From: Candidatus Omnitrophota bacterium | GTDB taxonomy: Bacteria > Hinthialibacterota > Hinthialibacteria > Hinthialibacterales > Hinthialibacteraceae | DNA: 34,319 bases | NCBI GenBank assembly: GCA_016934335.1 | Contig: JAFGTC010000021.1 | Coordinates: 1-34,319 of the forward strand | Direction: 5' to 3' | Shown here: positions 1 through 8,598 of the stretch, in pieces | Position numbering within the stretch: the first letter of the stretch is position 1 | How the letters are laid out: every line of letters begins with the position of its first letter | The notes under the pieces: generated by a model | Told to the model about the DNA's origin: nothing | Seen by the model: only the letters and a program-made list of their open reading frames with translations | The model's database searches: none | Translations under genes and position numbers: made by a program

Positions 1-196
1 CGCCGCCGAAATGTATGCTCCGCTGACTGGAAAAATCGCCGCGGTGAATGAAGATCTCGGGGATAATCCCGCCTTGGTCAATCAAGATCCCTACGGGCGC
101 GGCTGGATCGTCAAAATCGAATTCAGCGATTCGTCTCAACTCGACGATTTGCTCGATGCGGCCGCTTACAAGAATCACATTGAACTAAGCGAATAA
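1..196 (+). CDS. gcvH: Glycine cleavage system H protein, C-terminal part (5' truncated by window edge)
   Basis: Lipoyl carrier protein that shuttles the aminomethyl group between the P, T and L proteins of the glycine cleavage complex in the cytoplasm. Only the last 64 or so residues are visible. The reading frame is open to the first base, so the start and the lipoyl-lysine region lie upstream of the window. The visible part carries typical GcvH signatures: 'MYAPLTGKI', 'VNEDLGDNPALVNQDPYG' and 'GWIVKI'. It is followed 66 bp later by gcvPA and then gcvPB on the same strand, the usual gcv operon order, so gcvT probably lies just outside the window. The identification is secure despite the truncation. 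Confidence 0.93.
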   Translation, partial: AAEMYAPLTGKIAAVNEDLGDNPALVNQDPYGRGWIVKIEFSDSSQLDDLLDAAAYKNHIELSE

Positions 197-262
197 AACG
201 CCCGACCGATTTTGTTTTAACCGCCCCTAGTTGCCAGCCGAACCACGGTTGAGGAGTTTCTG

Positions 263-1612
263 ATGGATTTTATCCCTCATACGCCGGATGAATTTCAGTC
301 AATGCTTGCTGCATTGAATTTAAATGACGAAAAAGAACTATTTCGTACAATCCCGTCGAATCTGCACGATCCCGATATTTCCTTTCCATCCCCCCTGTCA
401 GAAATGGAAATAACCGAATCGATGCAGACTGCCGCTGGAGAAAATCGCGGATCGAAACTGATCTCATTCTTGGGCGGAGGAGCGTACAATCATTTTTCTC
501 CGCAGGCTGTGGCGGCGCTGATTTCTCGCAGCGAGTTTGCCACCGCCTACACTCCCTATCAACCCGAAGTCAGTCAAGGAACGCTGCAATCCATCTATGA
601 ATTTCAAACCTTGATGTGCCGATTGACGGGTATGGATGTCGCCAACGCCTCCATGTACGACGCCGCCTCCGCTCTGGCGGAATCGGCTCTGATGGCCTGC
701 CGGATCACTCGCAAAGAGAAAATCGTGGTTTCCGCCGGCGTCAATCCTCATTACCGGCGCGTCCTGAAAACCTACCTGGATCCGCAGGGGATTGAGTGGA
801 TCGAGGCCCCCATCCGGGATGGAGCGACGGATCTCGACGCATTGAAAACCGGCGCAGTGGAAACGATTGTAGACGACCGCTGCGCCGCCTTTTTTGTGCA
901 GAATCCAAATTACTATGGCGTCCTAGAGCCGGTCGATCAGTTCCGCGGCGTGCTCGATCCGAAAACGCTGTTGGGAACCGTCGTGAATCCCCATTCTTTG
1001 GGGATATTGAAAGCGCCCGGCGAGTGGGGCGCGGATATTGTGACTGGCGATTTGCAGCCTTTGGGGATGCCGCTGCAATTCGGAGGCCCTTACGCCGGTT
1101 TTATCGCTTGCCGTCAAAAACACGTTCGTCAACTGCCCGGGCGGTTGGCTGGGCGCACAACCGACGCCGACGGCAAAATCGGCTATGTTCTTACCCTGCA
1201 AACCCGCGAGCAGCACATTCGCCGCGCCAAAGCGACGTCCAATATCTGCACCAACCAGGCTTTGTGCGCGCTGGCGGCCGCTATTTATATGTTTTTGATG
1301 GGGCCCAAAGGACTGCGTCAGGCTGCGGAAGCCAGCGTACGGAATGCGCATATCCTGCAGGAGCGGCTCTGTTCGCTGAAGGGCGTCGAAGCAGTTTTCC
1401 CGAAGCCCTTTTTCCACGAATTTCTTCTCCATCTTCCGATGCCGCTGAACTCTTTCATCAGCGCAGCGCGAGACATGGGAGTGCTGCCCGGCATCCCGAT
1501 TGCGCCGGCCGGCGGTCTGGAGAGAGAAGCCCTCTTAGTGTGCGCCACGGAAAAAACCCGAAAACAAGACATCGATTTTTATGTGGAAATGATGTCGCGA
1601 ATTTTAGAATAA
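263..1612 (+). CDS. gcvPA: Glycine dehydrogenase (decarboxylating) subunit 1
   Basis: N-terminal half of the two-subunit P protein. With GcvPB it decarboxylates glycine and passes the aminomethyl group to lipoyl-GcvH. At 449 residues it has the usual length for the split-type subunit. The start is supported by a GAGGAG ribosome-binding site about 8 bp before the ATG. Recognisable family stretches include 'SFLGGGAYNHFSP' near residue 70, 'FATAYTPYQPEVSQGTLQ' near residue 95 and 'GMDVANASMYDAASALAE' near residue 125. The subunit lacks the PLP lysine, which is in GcvPB, as expected. It sits between gcvH and gcvPB, with a 128-bp gap before gcvPB, and is probably cotranscribed with them. Long antisense and +1-frame ORFs over this gene are coding shadows. 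Confidence 0.96.
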   Translation: MDFIPHTPDEFQSMLAALNLNDEKELFRTIPSNLHDPDISFPSPLSEMEITESMQTAAGENRGSKLISFLGGGAYNHFSPQAVAALISRSEFATAYTPYQPEVSQGTLQSIYEFQTLMCRLTGMDVANASMYDAASALAESALMACRITRKEKIVVSAGVNPHYRRVLKTYLDPQGIEWIEAPIRDGATDLDALKTGAVETIVDDRCAAFFVQNPNYYGVLEPVDQFRGVLDPKTLLGTVVNPHSLGILKAPGEWGADIVTGDLQPLGMPLQFGGPYAGFIACRQKHVRQLPGRLAGRTTDADGKIGYVLTLQTREQHIRRAKATSNICTNQALCALAAAIYMFLMGPKGLRQAAEASVRNAHILQERLCSLKGVEAVFPKPFFHEFLLHLPMPLNSFISAARDMGVLPGIPIAPAGGLEREALLVCATEKTRKQDIDFYVEMMSRILE

Positions 1613-1740
1613 AAAGTTTCTTTTTTCTGTTTCTTTTATTGGAAAGAGAAATCTTCGATTTCCTGAAATGAGAGGTTCGATGAATCGCCTGAATAGGGCG
1701 GCTCGATCTATGTGTTTTTCGATCAAGAAGGATAAACGTC

Positions 1741-3201
1741 ATGCCGATGGATGCCAATGAACCGACATTATTTGAACTGGATCACGGCGGAGAAGGGCGC
1801 GATTGGCTGCCTCGCTCCGGGGGGGAAGAGAAAGCGATTGACGACCTGCTTCCCGGCGAATCGCTGCGCCGCGAGCCTTTGAATGTTCCGATCGTAAGCG
1901 AACCGGAAGTGGTGCGTCATTTTACGCGGCTGTCGAGGCGCAATTTCTGCATCGACAGCGGTTTTTATCCCCTCGGTTCGTGCACCATGAAATACAATCC
2001 CAAAATCAACGACGCCCTGGCCGCTCTGCCCGGCTTTAGCCAGCTGCACCCGGAGGCGGGTATGGAAGCCTCGCAAGGAACCTTGCGGATCCTGTATGAA
2101 ATGCAGACTTATCTCGCCGCGTTGACGGGCTTGTCGGGCGCCGCCTTGAATCCCTGCGCCGGAGCGCACGGTGAACTGTGCGGGATGATGATGATCCGCG
2201 CCTACCATCAAGACCAGGGCGATAAACGAACCACCGTACTTGTTCCGGATTCGGCGCACGGCACCAATCCCGCTTCGGCGGCGATGGCCGGATTCAAAAT
2301 CGCCGAGTTGAAATCCGGCCCGGACGGCTGCGTCGACATCGAGGAACTAAAGCGTTATCTCAACGAAGAAACCGCTGCTTTGATGCTGACCAATCCCAAC
2401 ACCTTGGGATTGTTCGAAAAGAATATTTTAGAGATTGAAAAACTCGTGCATGACGCCGGCGCTCTGTTGTACTATGACGGCGCCAATCTCAACGCGATTT
2501 CGGGCGTCGCTCGGCCCGGCGATATGGGATTCAATGTCGTGCATATCAACCTGCACAAGACCTTTTCCACCCCGCACGGCGGAGGCGGACCGGGAAGCGG
2601 CCCCGTGGCCGTCTGCGAAAAATTAAAGCCGTATCTACCGGTTCCCCTTATCGAGAAAGAAAACGGCCAATATATCATCGTACGAGATTCAGAAAAAAGC
2701 ATCGGCCAACTTTCGACATTCTTCGGCAACGTAGGAGTTATCCTGCGCGCTTACGTCTATATGCGCATGCTGGGGTTGGAAGGCATTCGAAAGAACAGCG
2801 TTACGGCGGTGTTGAACGCTCGCTATCTTCAAAGCCGATTGAAGGATCTGATTCCCTCGGAGCATGACGGCGACTGCATGCACGAATTCGTCTTGACGCT
2901 CAAAGATCATGATCGCTTCGGAGATTTGAACGTAATGGCGATGGCCAAAAACCTGATCGACCGGGGATTTCACGCTCCGACCGTCTATTTTCCCTTGATC
3001 GTCAAGGAAGCGTTAATGATCGAACCGACCGAGACCGAATCCAAACGGACGCTCGACGCTTTCGCCGAGGCCGTCGCTTCAATTTTTGAAGAGTATCAAA
3101 CCGATCCGGAGCGCGTTCTTCATGCGCCGCATGAAACGCCGGTGCGCAAACTGGATGAAGTCAAAGCGGCGCGCCAGCCCGATTTGGCCTATCAAGAATG
3201 A
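1741..3201 (+). CDS. gcvPB: Glycine dehydrogenase (decarboxylating) subunit 2
   Basis: PLP-carrying half of the glycine decarboxylase P protein, 486 residues, a normal length for GcvPB. The PLP-binding lysine is expected at K273 in 'NLHKTFSTPHGGGGPG', next to the glycine-rich loop. Other family stretches are 'GSCTMKYNPK' near residue 80 and 'DSAHGTNPASAAMAGF' near residue 170. An AAGGA ribosome-binding site lies about 9 bp before the ATG. It follows gcvPA after 128 bp and is the last gene of the visible gcv operon. It converges on mnmE, with a long hairpin at 3244-3274 in the gap. The split gcvPA/gcvPB form is common in Firmicutes, Thermotogae and many candidate phyla, unlike the single-chain GcvP of proteobacteria. 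Confidence 0.96.
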   Translation: MPMDANEPTLFELDHGGEGRDWLPRSGGEEKAIDDLLPGESLRREPLNVPIVSEPEVVRHFTRLSRRNFCIDSGFYPLGSCTMKYNPKINDALAALPGFSQLHPEAGMEASQGTLRILYEMQTYLAALTGLSGAALNPCAGAHGELCGMMMIRAYHQDQGDKRTTVLVPDSAHGTNPASAAMAGFKIAELKSGPDGCVDIEELKRYLNEETAALMLTNPNTLGLFEKNILEIEKLVHDAGALLYYDGANLNAISGVARPGDMGFNVVHINLHKTFSTPHGGGGPGSGPVAVCEKLKPYLPVPLIEKENGQYIIVRDSEKSIGQLSTFFGNVGVILRAYVYMRMLGLEGIRKNSVTAVLNARYLQSRLKDLIPSEHDGDCMHEFVLTLKDHDRFGDLNVMAMAKNLIDRGFHAPTVYFPLIVKEALMIEPTETESKRTLDAFAEAVASIFEEYQTDPERVLHAPHETPVRKLDEVKAARQPDLAYQE

Positions 3202-3243
3202 TCGAACGGCGTTGATGACGCCAATGAGCAGCATGATAAAACG

Positions 3244-3274
3244 CGGGCCGGGAGTCGAAACGATTCCCGGCTCG
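3244..3274. terminator. Hairpin between convergent gcvPB and mnmE, likely bidirectional terminator
   Basis: A 14-bp stem (3244-3257 with 3261-3274, two G:T wobbles) closes on an AAA loop. On the plus strand it is followed by a weak GATTTGTT tract. On the minus strand it is followed by GCGTTTTATC. It lies 43 bp after the gcvPB stop and 43 bp beyond the mnmE stop, the position expected for a shared terminator. The poor T tracts leave some doubt. Confidence 0.6.
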
Positions 3275-3316
3275 ATTTGTTGGATTCGAGTTTTGGATTC
3301 CGTCTCAAAACCGGAT

Positions 3317-4726
3317 TTATTTGCCTATGCAGAAGCGGGAAAAAATGGTTGTCATGATGTCGGGGGCCATGCCGCTTCCATCCAACTCGGCGATGTCGTG
3401 AAGGGCGCTGCGAAGGTCTTCGGCGGGCAGTTCCAGCGGTGATTGTTCGCGGATGAATTGAGCGGCGTTTTGCAGGCGCTCCATCAATCGAACCAAGACT
3501 CGCTCCTGGCGGGCGTTGACTAAATAGGCCGAATCCGTCTCGGCGGGAATCAGATCGGCGACTTCTTTTTCTAAAAGAGATATCAAAGAATGGACGCCTT
3601 CTTCATTCACGGTCGAAATCTTGATCACGGGCCATGGATAATCCATCGCCGGAAATGAGAAATCCGAATGAATCGGCGGCAAATCGGATTTATTGGCCGT
3701 TAAAATAATCCGCGACTGGTTTGAATGACTTCGGAGGCGGTCGAGGAGAACGCGATCGTCCGGCGTCAATCCCTCTCCCGCTTCGAAAACGAACAATACG
3801 ATATGAGAAGCCGAAAGCAGCTCTTCGGAGCGCCGTATGCCGATCGACTCGATCTCTTCCTGGGTTTCACGCAAACCGGCGGTGTCAATTAAAGTAATGG
3901 GGCGGCCCGCCAGTTCGATGGTCCCTTCGATGCTGTCGCGGGTCGTGCCCGGGTGCGGGGTGACGATCGCCCGTTCGCGCCCCAGCAGGCGATTGAACAA
4001 ACTCGATTTGCCCACATTGGGCCGTCCCGCGATGACGGTTACGATGCCCTGCTCGAAGCGCCGCTCCCGCACTGCTCGTTTTTGCAGCGCCTGAGAATGT
4101 CTCAGCAAATCATCCATTTTCGCTTGCAGTTCGCTTCCCAAGCGTTCCTCCATCGCTTCATCGGGAAACTCCAATTGCGTCTCCACTTCGACCAGCGCCG
4201 AAATCAATTCTTCTTTCAAGGCGGCGAGGTCTCGGGAAAACGCGCCCTCCAGCATGCGCAGCGACAGCGTTCGCGCCAGCTGCGATCGGCTCTCGATCAA
4301 CGATCCGACCGCTTCAGCCTGGGTTAAATCCATTTTCCCGTTGCGCACGGCCCGGAAGGTAAACTCGCCCGGTTCGGCGGGGCGGGCGCCTTCGCGGAAG
4401 AGAATTTCCAACGTTTTCCGCAATACCGCCTCGCTGCCATGGCAATGAAACTCCGCCATATCTTCGCCGGTATACGAGTGCGGCCCTGGAAACGCCGCGC
4501 AAAGCGCGTCGTCCACAATGTCTCCATCTCGCGGATCGATGATTGCGCCGTAAACCATGCGGCGGGGCGCTTCGCCCGGCTTCGATCCGCGCGCATGAAA
4601 CATGCGTTGACATAATGAAACGGCTTCCGGCCCGCTGATGCGAATCACAGCGATCGCTCCACGTCCGCTCGGCGTCGAAGGCGCGGCGATCGTATCCTCG
4701 CGAAAATAAATTCGTGCGTCGATCAT
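3317..4726 (-). CDS. mnmE: tRNA uridine-5-carboxymethylaminomethyl(34) synthesis GTPase MnmE
   Basis: Potassium-dependent GTPase that works with MnmG to modify U34 of tRNAs reading two-fold degenerate codons. The N-terminal folate-binding TrmE domain starts at 'DTIAAPSTPSGRGAIAVIRI'. The inserted G domain shows G1 'GRPNVGKSS', G2 'TTRDS', G3 'DTAG' and G4 'NKSD'. The C-terminus ends in 'FSRFCIGK', the family's invariant CIGK with the catalytic cysteine. An upstream in-frame ATG at 4795 would give 492 residues. The start at 4726 gives 469, closer to the usual 450-460, and begins right before the conserved domain, but neither start has a strong ribosome-binding site. It lies directly downstream of the response-regulator gene on the same strand, and the two may be cotranscribed. 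Confidence 0.95.
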   Translation of the reverse strand: MIDARIYFREDTIAAPSTPSGRGAIAVIRISGPEAVSLCQRMFHARGSKPGEAPRRMVYGAIIDPRDGDIVDDALCAAFPGPHSYTGEDMAEFHCHGSEAVLRKTLEILFREGARPAEPGEFTFRAVRNGKMDLTQAEAVGSLIESRSQLARTLSLRMLEGAFSRDLAALKEELISALVEVETQLEFPDEAMEERLGSELQAKMDDLLRHSQALQKRAVRERRFEQGIVTVIAGRPNVGKSSLFNRLLGRERAIVTPHPGTTRDSIEGTIELAGRPITLIDTAGLRETQEEIESIGIRRSEELLSASHIVLFVFEAGEGLTPDDRVLLDRLRSHSNQSRIILTANKSDLPPIHSDFSFPAMDYPWPVIKISTVNEEGVHSLISLLEKEVADLIPAETDSAYLVNARQERVLVRLMERLQNAAQFIREQSPLELPAEDLRSALHDIAELDGSGMAPDIMTTIFSRFCIGK

Positions 4727-4827
4727 AATGAAATCATTGTATTCGCCGAATTTCTCTTTGTCGCCTTCCGGCAACGGAAAAAGACAGAGAATCATCCCTG
4801 TCCTGGCAGGCGATTATTGAGACGCGA

Positions 4828-5241
4828 TTAATGTACGAGGGCGGGGATTCGATGATCCAATGCGCGGGAAGCATGCGGATCTTTTGAGGCGGCTAAATCC
4901 TCGATCAACCCGCGCAATTTATGAATATTGAAGGGCTTCATGATGAAGGCAATGTTCGAATGAGCGGCGCCGCCGCCCAAATCGCTTTGTTTCAAAGGAA
5001 CGGATGAAATCAACAGCAGCGGCCGATCCGGACGCTCTTCTATCATTTCGCGCGCGATGAACAATCCCTCCATATCGGGGAAATCGACGTCGATCATCAC
5101 CAAATCGAAGCGGAGCAGATCGGCCAGGAAACGAGCGTCTTCCGCCGTTTCCGCAAAGGTGATTTCTGCGTCCGACGGCGAGAAGATCGCCAGGTAAAGT
5201 CGCCGAATATCTTCATTGCTTTCGTTGATAAGAAATTTCAT
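4828..5241 (-). CDS. Stand-alone response-regulator receiver domain protein
   Basis: Single CheY-like receiver domain of about 137 residues with no output domain. The phospho-acceptor aspartate is clear in 'LVMIDVDFPDMEG', the Thr/Ser switch is Ser in 'LLISSVP', and the conserved lysine is in 'FIMKPF'. The acidic metal-binding pair near the N-terminus, normally DD or ED, reads E-S in 'FLINESNEDIRR', so one acidic ligand is missing. No histidine kinase is nearby. The gene lies 32-101 bp before mnmE depending on which mnmE start is used. ATG at 5241 is chosen because it starts exactly at the first beta strand. A TTG at 5250 is also possible, since a GAGG lies 13 bp before the ATG and 4 bp before the TTG. 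The partner and pathway cannot be told from the sequence. Confidence 0.82.
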   Translation of the reverse strand: MKFLINESNEDIRRLYLAIFSPSDAEITFAETAEDARFLADLLRFDLVMIDVDFPDMEGLFIAREMIEERPDRPLLLISSVPLKQSDLGGGAAHSNIAFIMKPFNIHKLRGLIEDLAASKDPHASRALDHRIPALVH

Positions 5242-5250
5242 GATGTCCAA

Positions 5251-5623
5251 ACCGCCTCGATTCTTGCGTATTCTTTATGATGTTCAATATCCTCAACCCT
5301 GCCATAAGCATATAATGTTCCAAGTTCCATTGGTGAAGACATCTTCTTCTATTATCGACGTTAAGGCATCCAATCTTAATCATTCATTTTATAATCGAAC
5401 AGGAAGTTCCTGCCGCATGCTTTGTTTGACAGGGATGTCATTGGCGATTTTTGCCGAATTCATGCGCTCCGTCTCCTGTTTTTTTTCATCATTCTCTTAT
5501 CGCATTATGGTTGCAGACAAATAGAAAAATCATTATTGTGCGGATCAATAAACGATGGGGCGGAATGATATTGTCTATGCTATAGAAATGGATTCTAAAT
5601 GGGCGGGAAGAAATACGCCGGCG
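5251..5623. other. Intergenic region, 373 bp, no gene seen
   Basis: A-T-rich spacer between the response-regulator start and the end of the PHP/GT4 gene, both on the minus strand. A plus-strand ORF of 102 codons at 5216-5524 has no ribosome-binding site, a composition unlike its neighbours, and overlaps the regulator start, so it is not called. On the minus strand TTCACC, 17 bp, TATATG around 5310-5340 could be a sigma-70-type promoter for the regulator, but this is weak. No tRNA or other RNA structure was recognised. Confidence 0.5.
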
Positions 5624-8059
5624 TCATGTCGCATTCTTCAATTCGAGGAGGTTTTCTTCTTTGCCGCGGTTGAAATTAAAATGAAATTCGGCGTGGGAAG
5701 CATCGTCGGATAGGGGAGCGGTGACCACATCCCAGAAATTAGTGAAGATGGTCTCTTCAGCGAAGCGCTGAGCGGCGTACCGGGCGGCGCGCATGCCCAT
5801 GTCCCGCCGCCGCTGCGGATTGCGCAGAAATTGCTCAGCCGCTTCGATGAATTCGCGGTTGGTGCGCGCGACAATGCCTGTTTGGCCGGGCTCGATCAGC
5901 TCCTGCGGTCCTCCTTCATTCATCACCACGCAGGGAAGCCCTGACGCCTGCGCCTCGACGACGACGTTGCCGAAAGTGTCCAGCAGGCCGGGATAGACGA
6001 ACAGGTCGGACGAAGCGTAGGCCGCCGCCAATTCATCCTTGAACTTGGCCCCTGTCATGATGAAGCGCGGCAGGGAGGCCGTCTTGATTCGCATCTCTTC
6101 AAAATAAGGGCCGTCTCCCACGCAGTGCAGCACGAAATTCTCATATTTTGGCGCCAAATCTTCATACAATTCGATGAGCAGGTCGAGATTTTTGTCTTTC
6201 GAGACGCGCCCCACGAACAGCATGTTGCATTCGGCGTTTTCCTCCCAGTATTCTTCGATGCGACGCTCTGGATTGAAAACATTTGTGTCGATCCATCGCT
6301 CCATGATAGCCGTGTGTTTGAGAGGGATGCCCAGATTTTGGATGTCTTCCAAATACCATTTGGAGGGCGATAGAACGCGGTCGGCTTGACGATAAAACAT
6401 GCGGGTCGCCACCAGCGCCAGTTCGCTGAACATGGGGTCGCTCGACACCTGCAGCGCGATTCGCGGCAGGTCGGTGTGATAGATGCCGTAGACAGGAAGA
6501 TTCATCAACTTCGCGCAAATCAGTCCGATCAATCCAACCGGCCCCGGCGTGCTGAGAACAACGGCGTCGAAATCATGTTGTTCGGCGAATCGAAGAACTT
6601 TGAGGATCGACGGGATGTAGAGCATCACCTTGTCATAGCCGGGGGTGGGGAACTGGTGAATCGGCGAGAAATTGGCCACGCCTGCATGCTCGTCGCTTTG
6701 CGATGGATGGCATGTGATCAAAGTCAGATCCTTGCCGCGAATTCTCGCCGCATCGTGGAACATACGGCAGGTCTTGGAAACGCCGTCCATGTTGATATAC
6801 GAATCGGTGAACCATGCGACTTTGGATTTTCGATCCAAGCCTACGTATCGCTCCGATTCTTGAATCAGATCGCGTTCGGCGTGCAAATTTCGGCATACCA
6901 TGAAATACGACGCCAGAATGGTCGGCGCAAAAACGATGAAATAATGCAGCAGCTGCGGCTTCTCGAATACTTGGACGAACATCTGATCCAGCACTTCCGA
7001 AGACAGATTGAAAACGTGGGCGTTGTACTCTTCGCGCGTCAGCAGCCCTTCTTCAAAAAGCGAACGGAACGACGTGCTGTTGCGAATTACTTCGCGCACT
7101 TCTTCGATCAAATTGATTTTCGATCCTTTGGGCCGCCAAAAGTATTTCAAGAGTTTTTTAAGCCCTTTGCGGAATCGCAGATGGGAGGGGATTTTGAATG
7201 GCCGATTGCGCTCGTAAATGCGCCCCAGAATCTGCAGCAGCTCGCTCGAATCGGGCCCGATTTTGCTGCGATAATATTGGTAGGCGATGCTGTTGACTTG
7301 ATGCGAGAGACTGAGGATGCCGTCGCTGTCTCCGTGAACGCGCGTACGGCCCTTGCGCAGGCCGTCCAGCAGCCCCGCCCGCGTTACCGAGTCGACTTCC
7401 ACTTCGGTGTAGCAGCTCCCCACGAACAGTCCGCTGTGATCGTCGGTTCCCCCCACCATGATCTTTTCCCACGGACGGTCGCCCACCGGCGCGATGCCGT
7501 GCTTTTGCGACAGGCGTTGGATCTCTTCGGGCGTAAGCCGCCGCAGCACATTTTGCACGGACTGATTCAATCTCCGCAGCCGGGTTCCGTTCAATATTTC
7601 AAAAGATTTGAACATCAGAATCAGTTTCTCGAACAAATCCCAGGTCAGGCGCCCGTTGACCTTGTGCAGCGGATGCGCGCAAAAATGGAAGATGTTGTTT
7701 TCGTTGAGATAGCGAACGAACTCATAAATGTCGACGCGCACGTTTTCGATTTCCCGGTGCTGTTCGGGCGTGATGTCCAGACAAACAACATGGACTTTGA
7801 CATCGCCGGGAAAGTAGGTGGTCACTTCTTCGCCGATAATGACATTGTCGAGATGTTGAATTTCTTGAACGCCGTCGATGGTGTTGTGATCGGTGATGGT
7901 GACGAAATCCATATCTCGCAGCATCGCCGCTTCCCGAACCCCGTCCGGCGACGTGAAACTTTCCGGGCAGCCAAGCCGCTGCATCAGCCACAGCGAAGGG
8001 CGGTCGGACGCCCAGGAATGGCAGTGTAAATCGATCTTGGCGTAAAGCGGTTCGTTCAT
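5624..8059 (-). CDS. PHP-domain phosphoesterase fused to GT4-family glycosyltransferase
   Basis: 811-residue fusion. The N-terminal PHP metal-dependent phosphoesterase domain (about residues 5-240) has the metal-binding motifs 'DLHCHSWASD', 'TITDHNTIDG', 'GEEVTTYF', 'HFCAHPLH' and 'GGTDDHSG'. A helical linker (about 250-400) follows. The C-terminal half (about 410-790) is a GT-B glycosyltransferase of the GT4 type: acceptor-side 'AWFTDSYINMDGVSKTC', 'GIYHTDLP', 'LFVGRVSKDKNLDLLIELY', and the donor-binding EX7E region around 'YPGLLDTFGNVVVEAQASG'. The GT half resembles GDP-mannose-dependent alpha-mannosyltransferases acting on lipids or polysaccharides. No signal peptide or membrane helix is seen, so it is probably cytoplasmic. 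A GGAG ribosome-binding site precedes the ATG. The substrates of both halves are unknown. Confidence 0.9.
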   Translation of the reverse strand: MNEPLYAKIDLHCHSWASDRPSLWLMQRLGCPESFTSPDGVREAAMLRDMDFVTITDHNTIDGVQEIQHLDNVIIGEEVTTYFPGDVKVHVVCLDITPEQHREIENVRVDIYEFVRYLNENNIFHFCAHPLHKVNGRLTWDLFEKLILMFKSFEILNGTRLRRLNQSVQNVLRRLTPEEIQRLSQKHGIAPVGDRPWEKIMVGGTDDHSGLFVGSCYTEVEVDSVTRAGLLDGLRKGRTRVHGDSDGILSLSHQVNSIAYQYYRSKIGPDSSELLQILGRIYERNRPFKIPSHLRFRKGLKKLLKYFWRPKGSKINLIEEVREVIRNSTSFRSLFEEGLLTREEYNAHVFNLSSEVLDQMFVQVFEKPQLLHYFIVFAPTILASYFMVCRNLHAERDLIQESERYVGLDRKSKVAWFTDSYINMDGVSKTCRMFHDAARIRGKDLTLITCHPSQSDEHAGVANFSPIHQFPTPGYDKVMLYIPSILKVLRFAEQHDFDAVVLSTPGPVGLIGLICAKLMNLPVYGIYHTDLPRIALQVSSDPMFSELALVATRMFYRQADRVLSPSKWYLEDIQNLGIPLKHTAIMERWIDTNVFNPERRIEEYWEENAECNMLFVGRVSKDKNLDLLIELYEDLAPKYENFVLHCVGDGPYFEEMRIKTASLPRFIMTGAKFKDELAAAYASSDLFVYPGLLDTFGNVVVEAQASGLPCVVMNEGGPQELIEPGQTGIVARTNREFIEAAEQFLRNPQRRRDMGMRAARYAAQRFAEETIFTNFWDVVTAPLSDDASHAEFHFNFNRGKEENLLELKNAT

Positions 8060-8070
8060 GTCAATCTCCG

Positions 8071-8089
8071 GAATGCGGCTTGCGCATTC
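8071..8089. other. Hairpin in the leader of the PHP/GT4 gene
   Basis: A perfect 7-bp inverted repeat (8071-8077 with 8083-8089, 5-nt loop) sits 11 bp before the PHP/GT4 start codon, immediately next to its ribosome-binding site. In plus orientation it is followed by TTCTTTATTTT and looks like an intrinsic terminator, but no plus-strand gene ends here. It could affect translation of the minus-strand gene or be incidental. Confidence 0.4.
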
Positions 8090-8166
8090 TTCTTTATTTT
8101 AGATCAAGATGCGAATCGAAGGATGCTCTTTAACTCATCTCGCCGGCTTGTCTCTGCAGCCTCTTG

Positions 8167-8598
8167 TTAATTTGAGGCGTCTCCGCTTTGGCCGAAATGA
8201 CGCTTGATATAGGATATGGCTTCTTCCAGACTGGGAAGAATCTTCGTACAGAATTTTACCATCCAGGGATTGCAATCGGCGAAAGGGAAATTCGAGAACG
8301 CCACGACGAATTTTCCTTGATCGTGCGCCGCGTAAAATACTTCCATGGCCGTACCGATGCTAGGTTTGCAATAATTGACCAGAAGGATGTCTGAATCGCG
8401 GATGTCCTGCAGATCGAATTCGACGATTTCGTTGGCGCTGTCCACTTCGTTGTCTTTGAAGTCTCTTCGCATAGGATCCAGCAGGCGGTAATTCTCGCTC
8501 AGCGTCCGCTTGGCCTCTTCCCGCCATTGACGGGCTTCGCCCTGCACTTCCCCCATGATCGGACCGCACAAATATATGGTTTTACGCATCTTATTCAA
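8167..8598 (-). CDS. Nucleoside 2-deoxyribosyltransferase-like protein
   Basis: 143-residue protein resembling the nucleoside 2-deoxyribosyltransferase / DUF4406 Rossmann-like family. It begins with 'KTIYLCGPIMGE', matching the family's opening strand and GP motif. 'DLQDIRDSDILLVNY' matches the region holding a substrate-binding aspartate, and 'SIGTAMEVFYAA' carries the GTxxE motif whose glutamate is the nucleophile in characterised enzymes. It may act in nucleotide salvage or as a nucleotide-sugar hydrolase; the substrate cannot be told. The start is a TTG at 8598, because AGGAG lies 8 bp before it and 17 bp before the next ATG at 8589. It lies 107 bp upstream of the PHP/GT4 gene on the same strand. 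Confidence 0.78.
   Translation of the reverse strand: MNKMRKTIYLCGPIMGEVQGEARQWREEAKRTLSENYRLLDPMRRDFKDNEVDSANEIVEFDLQDIRDSDILLVNYCKPSIGTAMEVFYAAHDQGKFVVAFSNFPFADCNPWMVKFCTKILPSLEEAISYIKRHFGQSGDASN

Noticed and set aside
3280-3316. tRNA-like T-arm sequence GGATTCGAGTTTTGGATTCC
   Set aside because: No matching acceptor, D or anticodon arms surround it.
5216-5524. 102-codon plus-strand ORF
   Set aside because: No ribosome-binding site, no recognisable domain, and it overlaps the start of the response regulator.
6386-8029. 547-codon plus-strand ORF opposite the PHP/GT4 gene
   Set aside because: It is antisense to a gene with clear catalytic motifs, its translation shows no recognisable domain, and other genes here have similar long antisense frames caused by codon bias.
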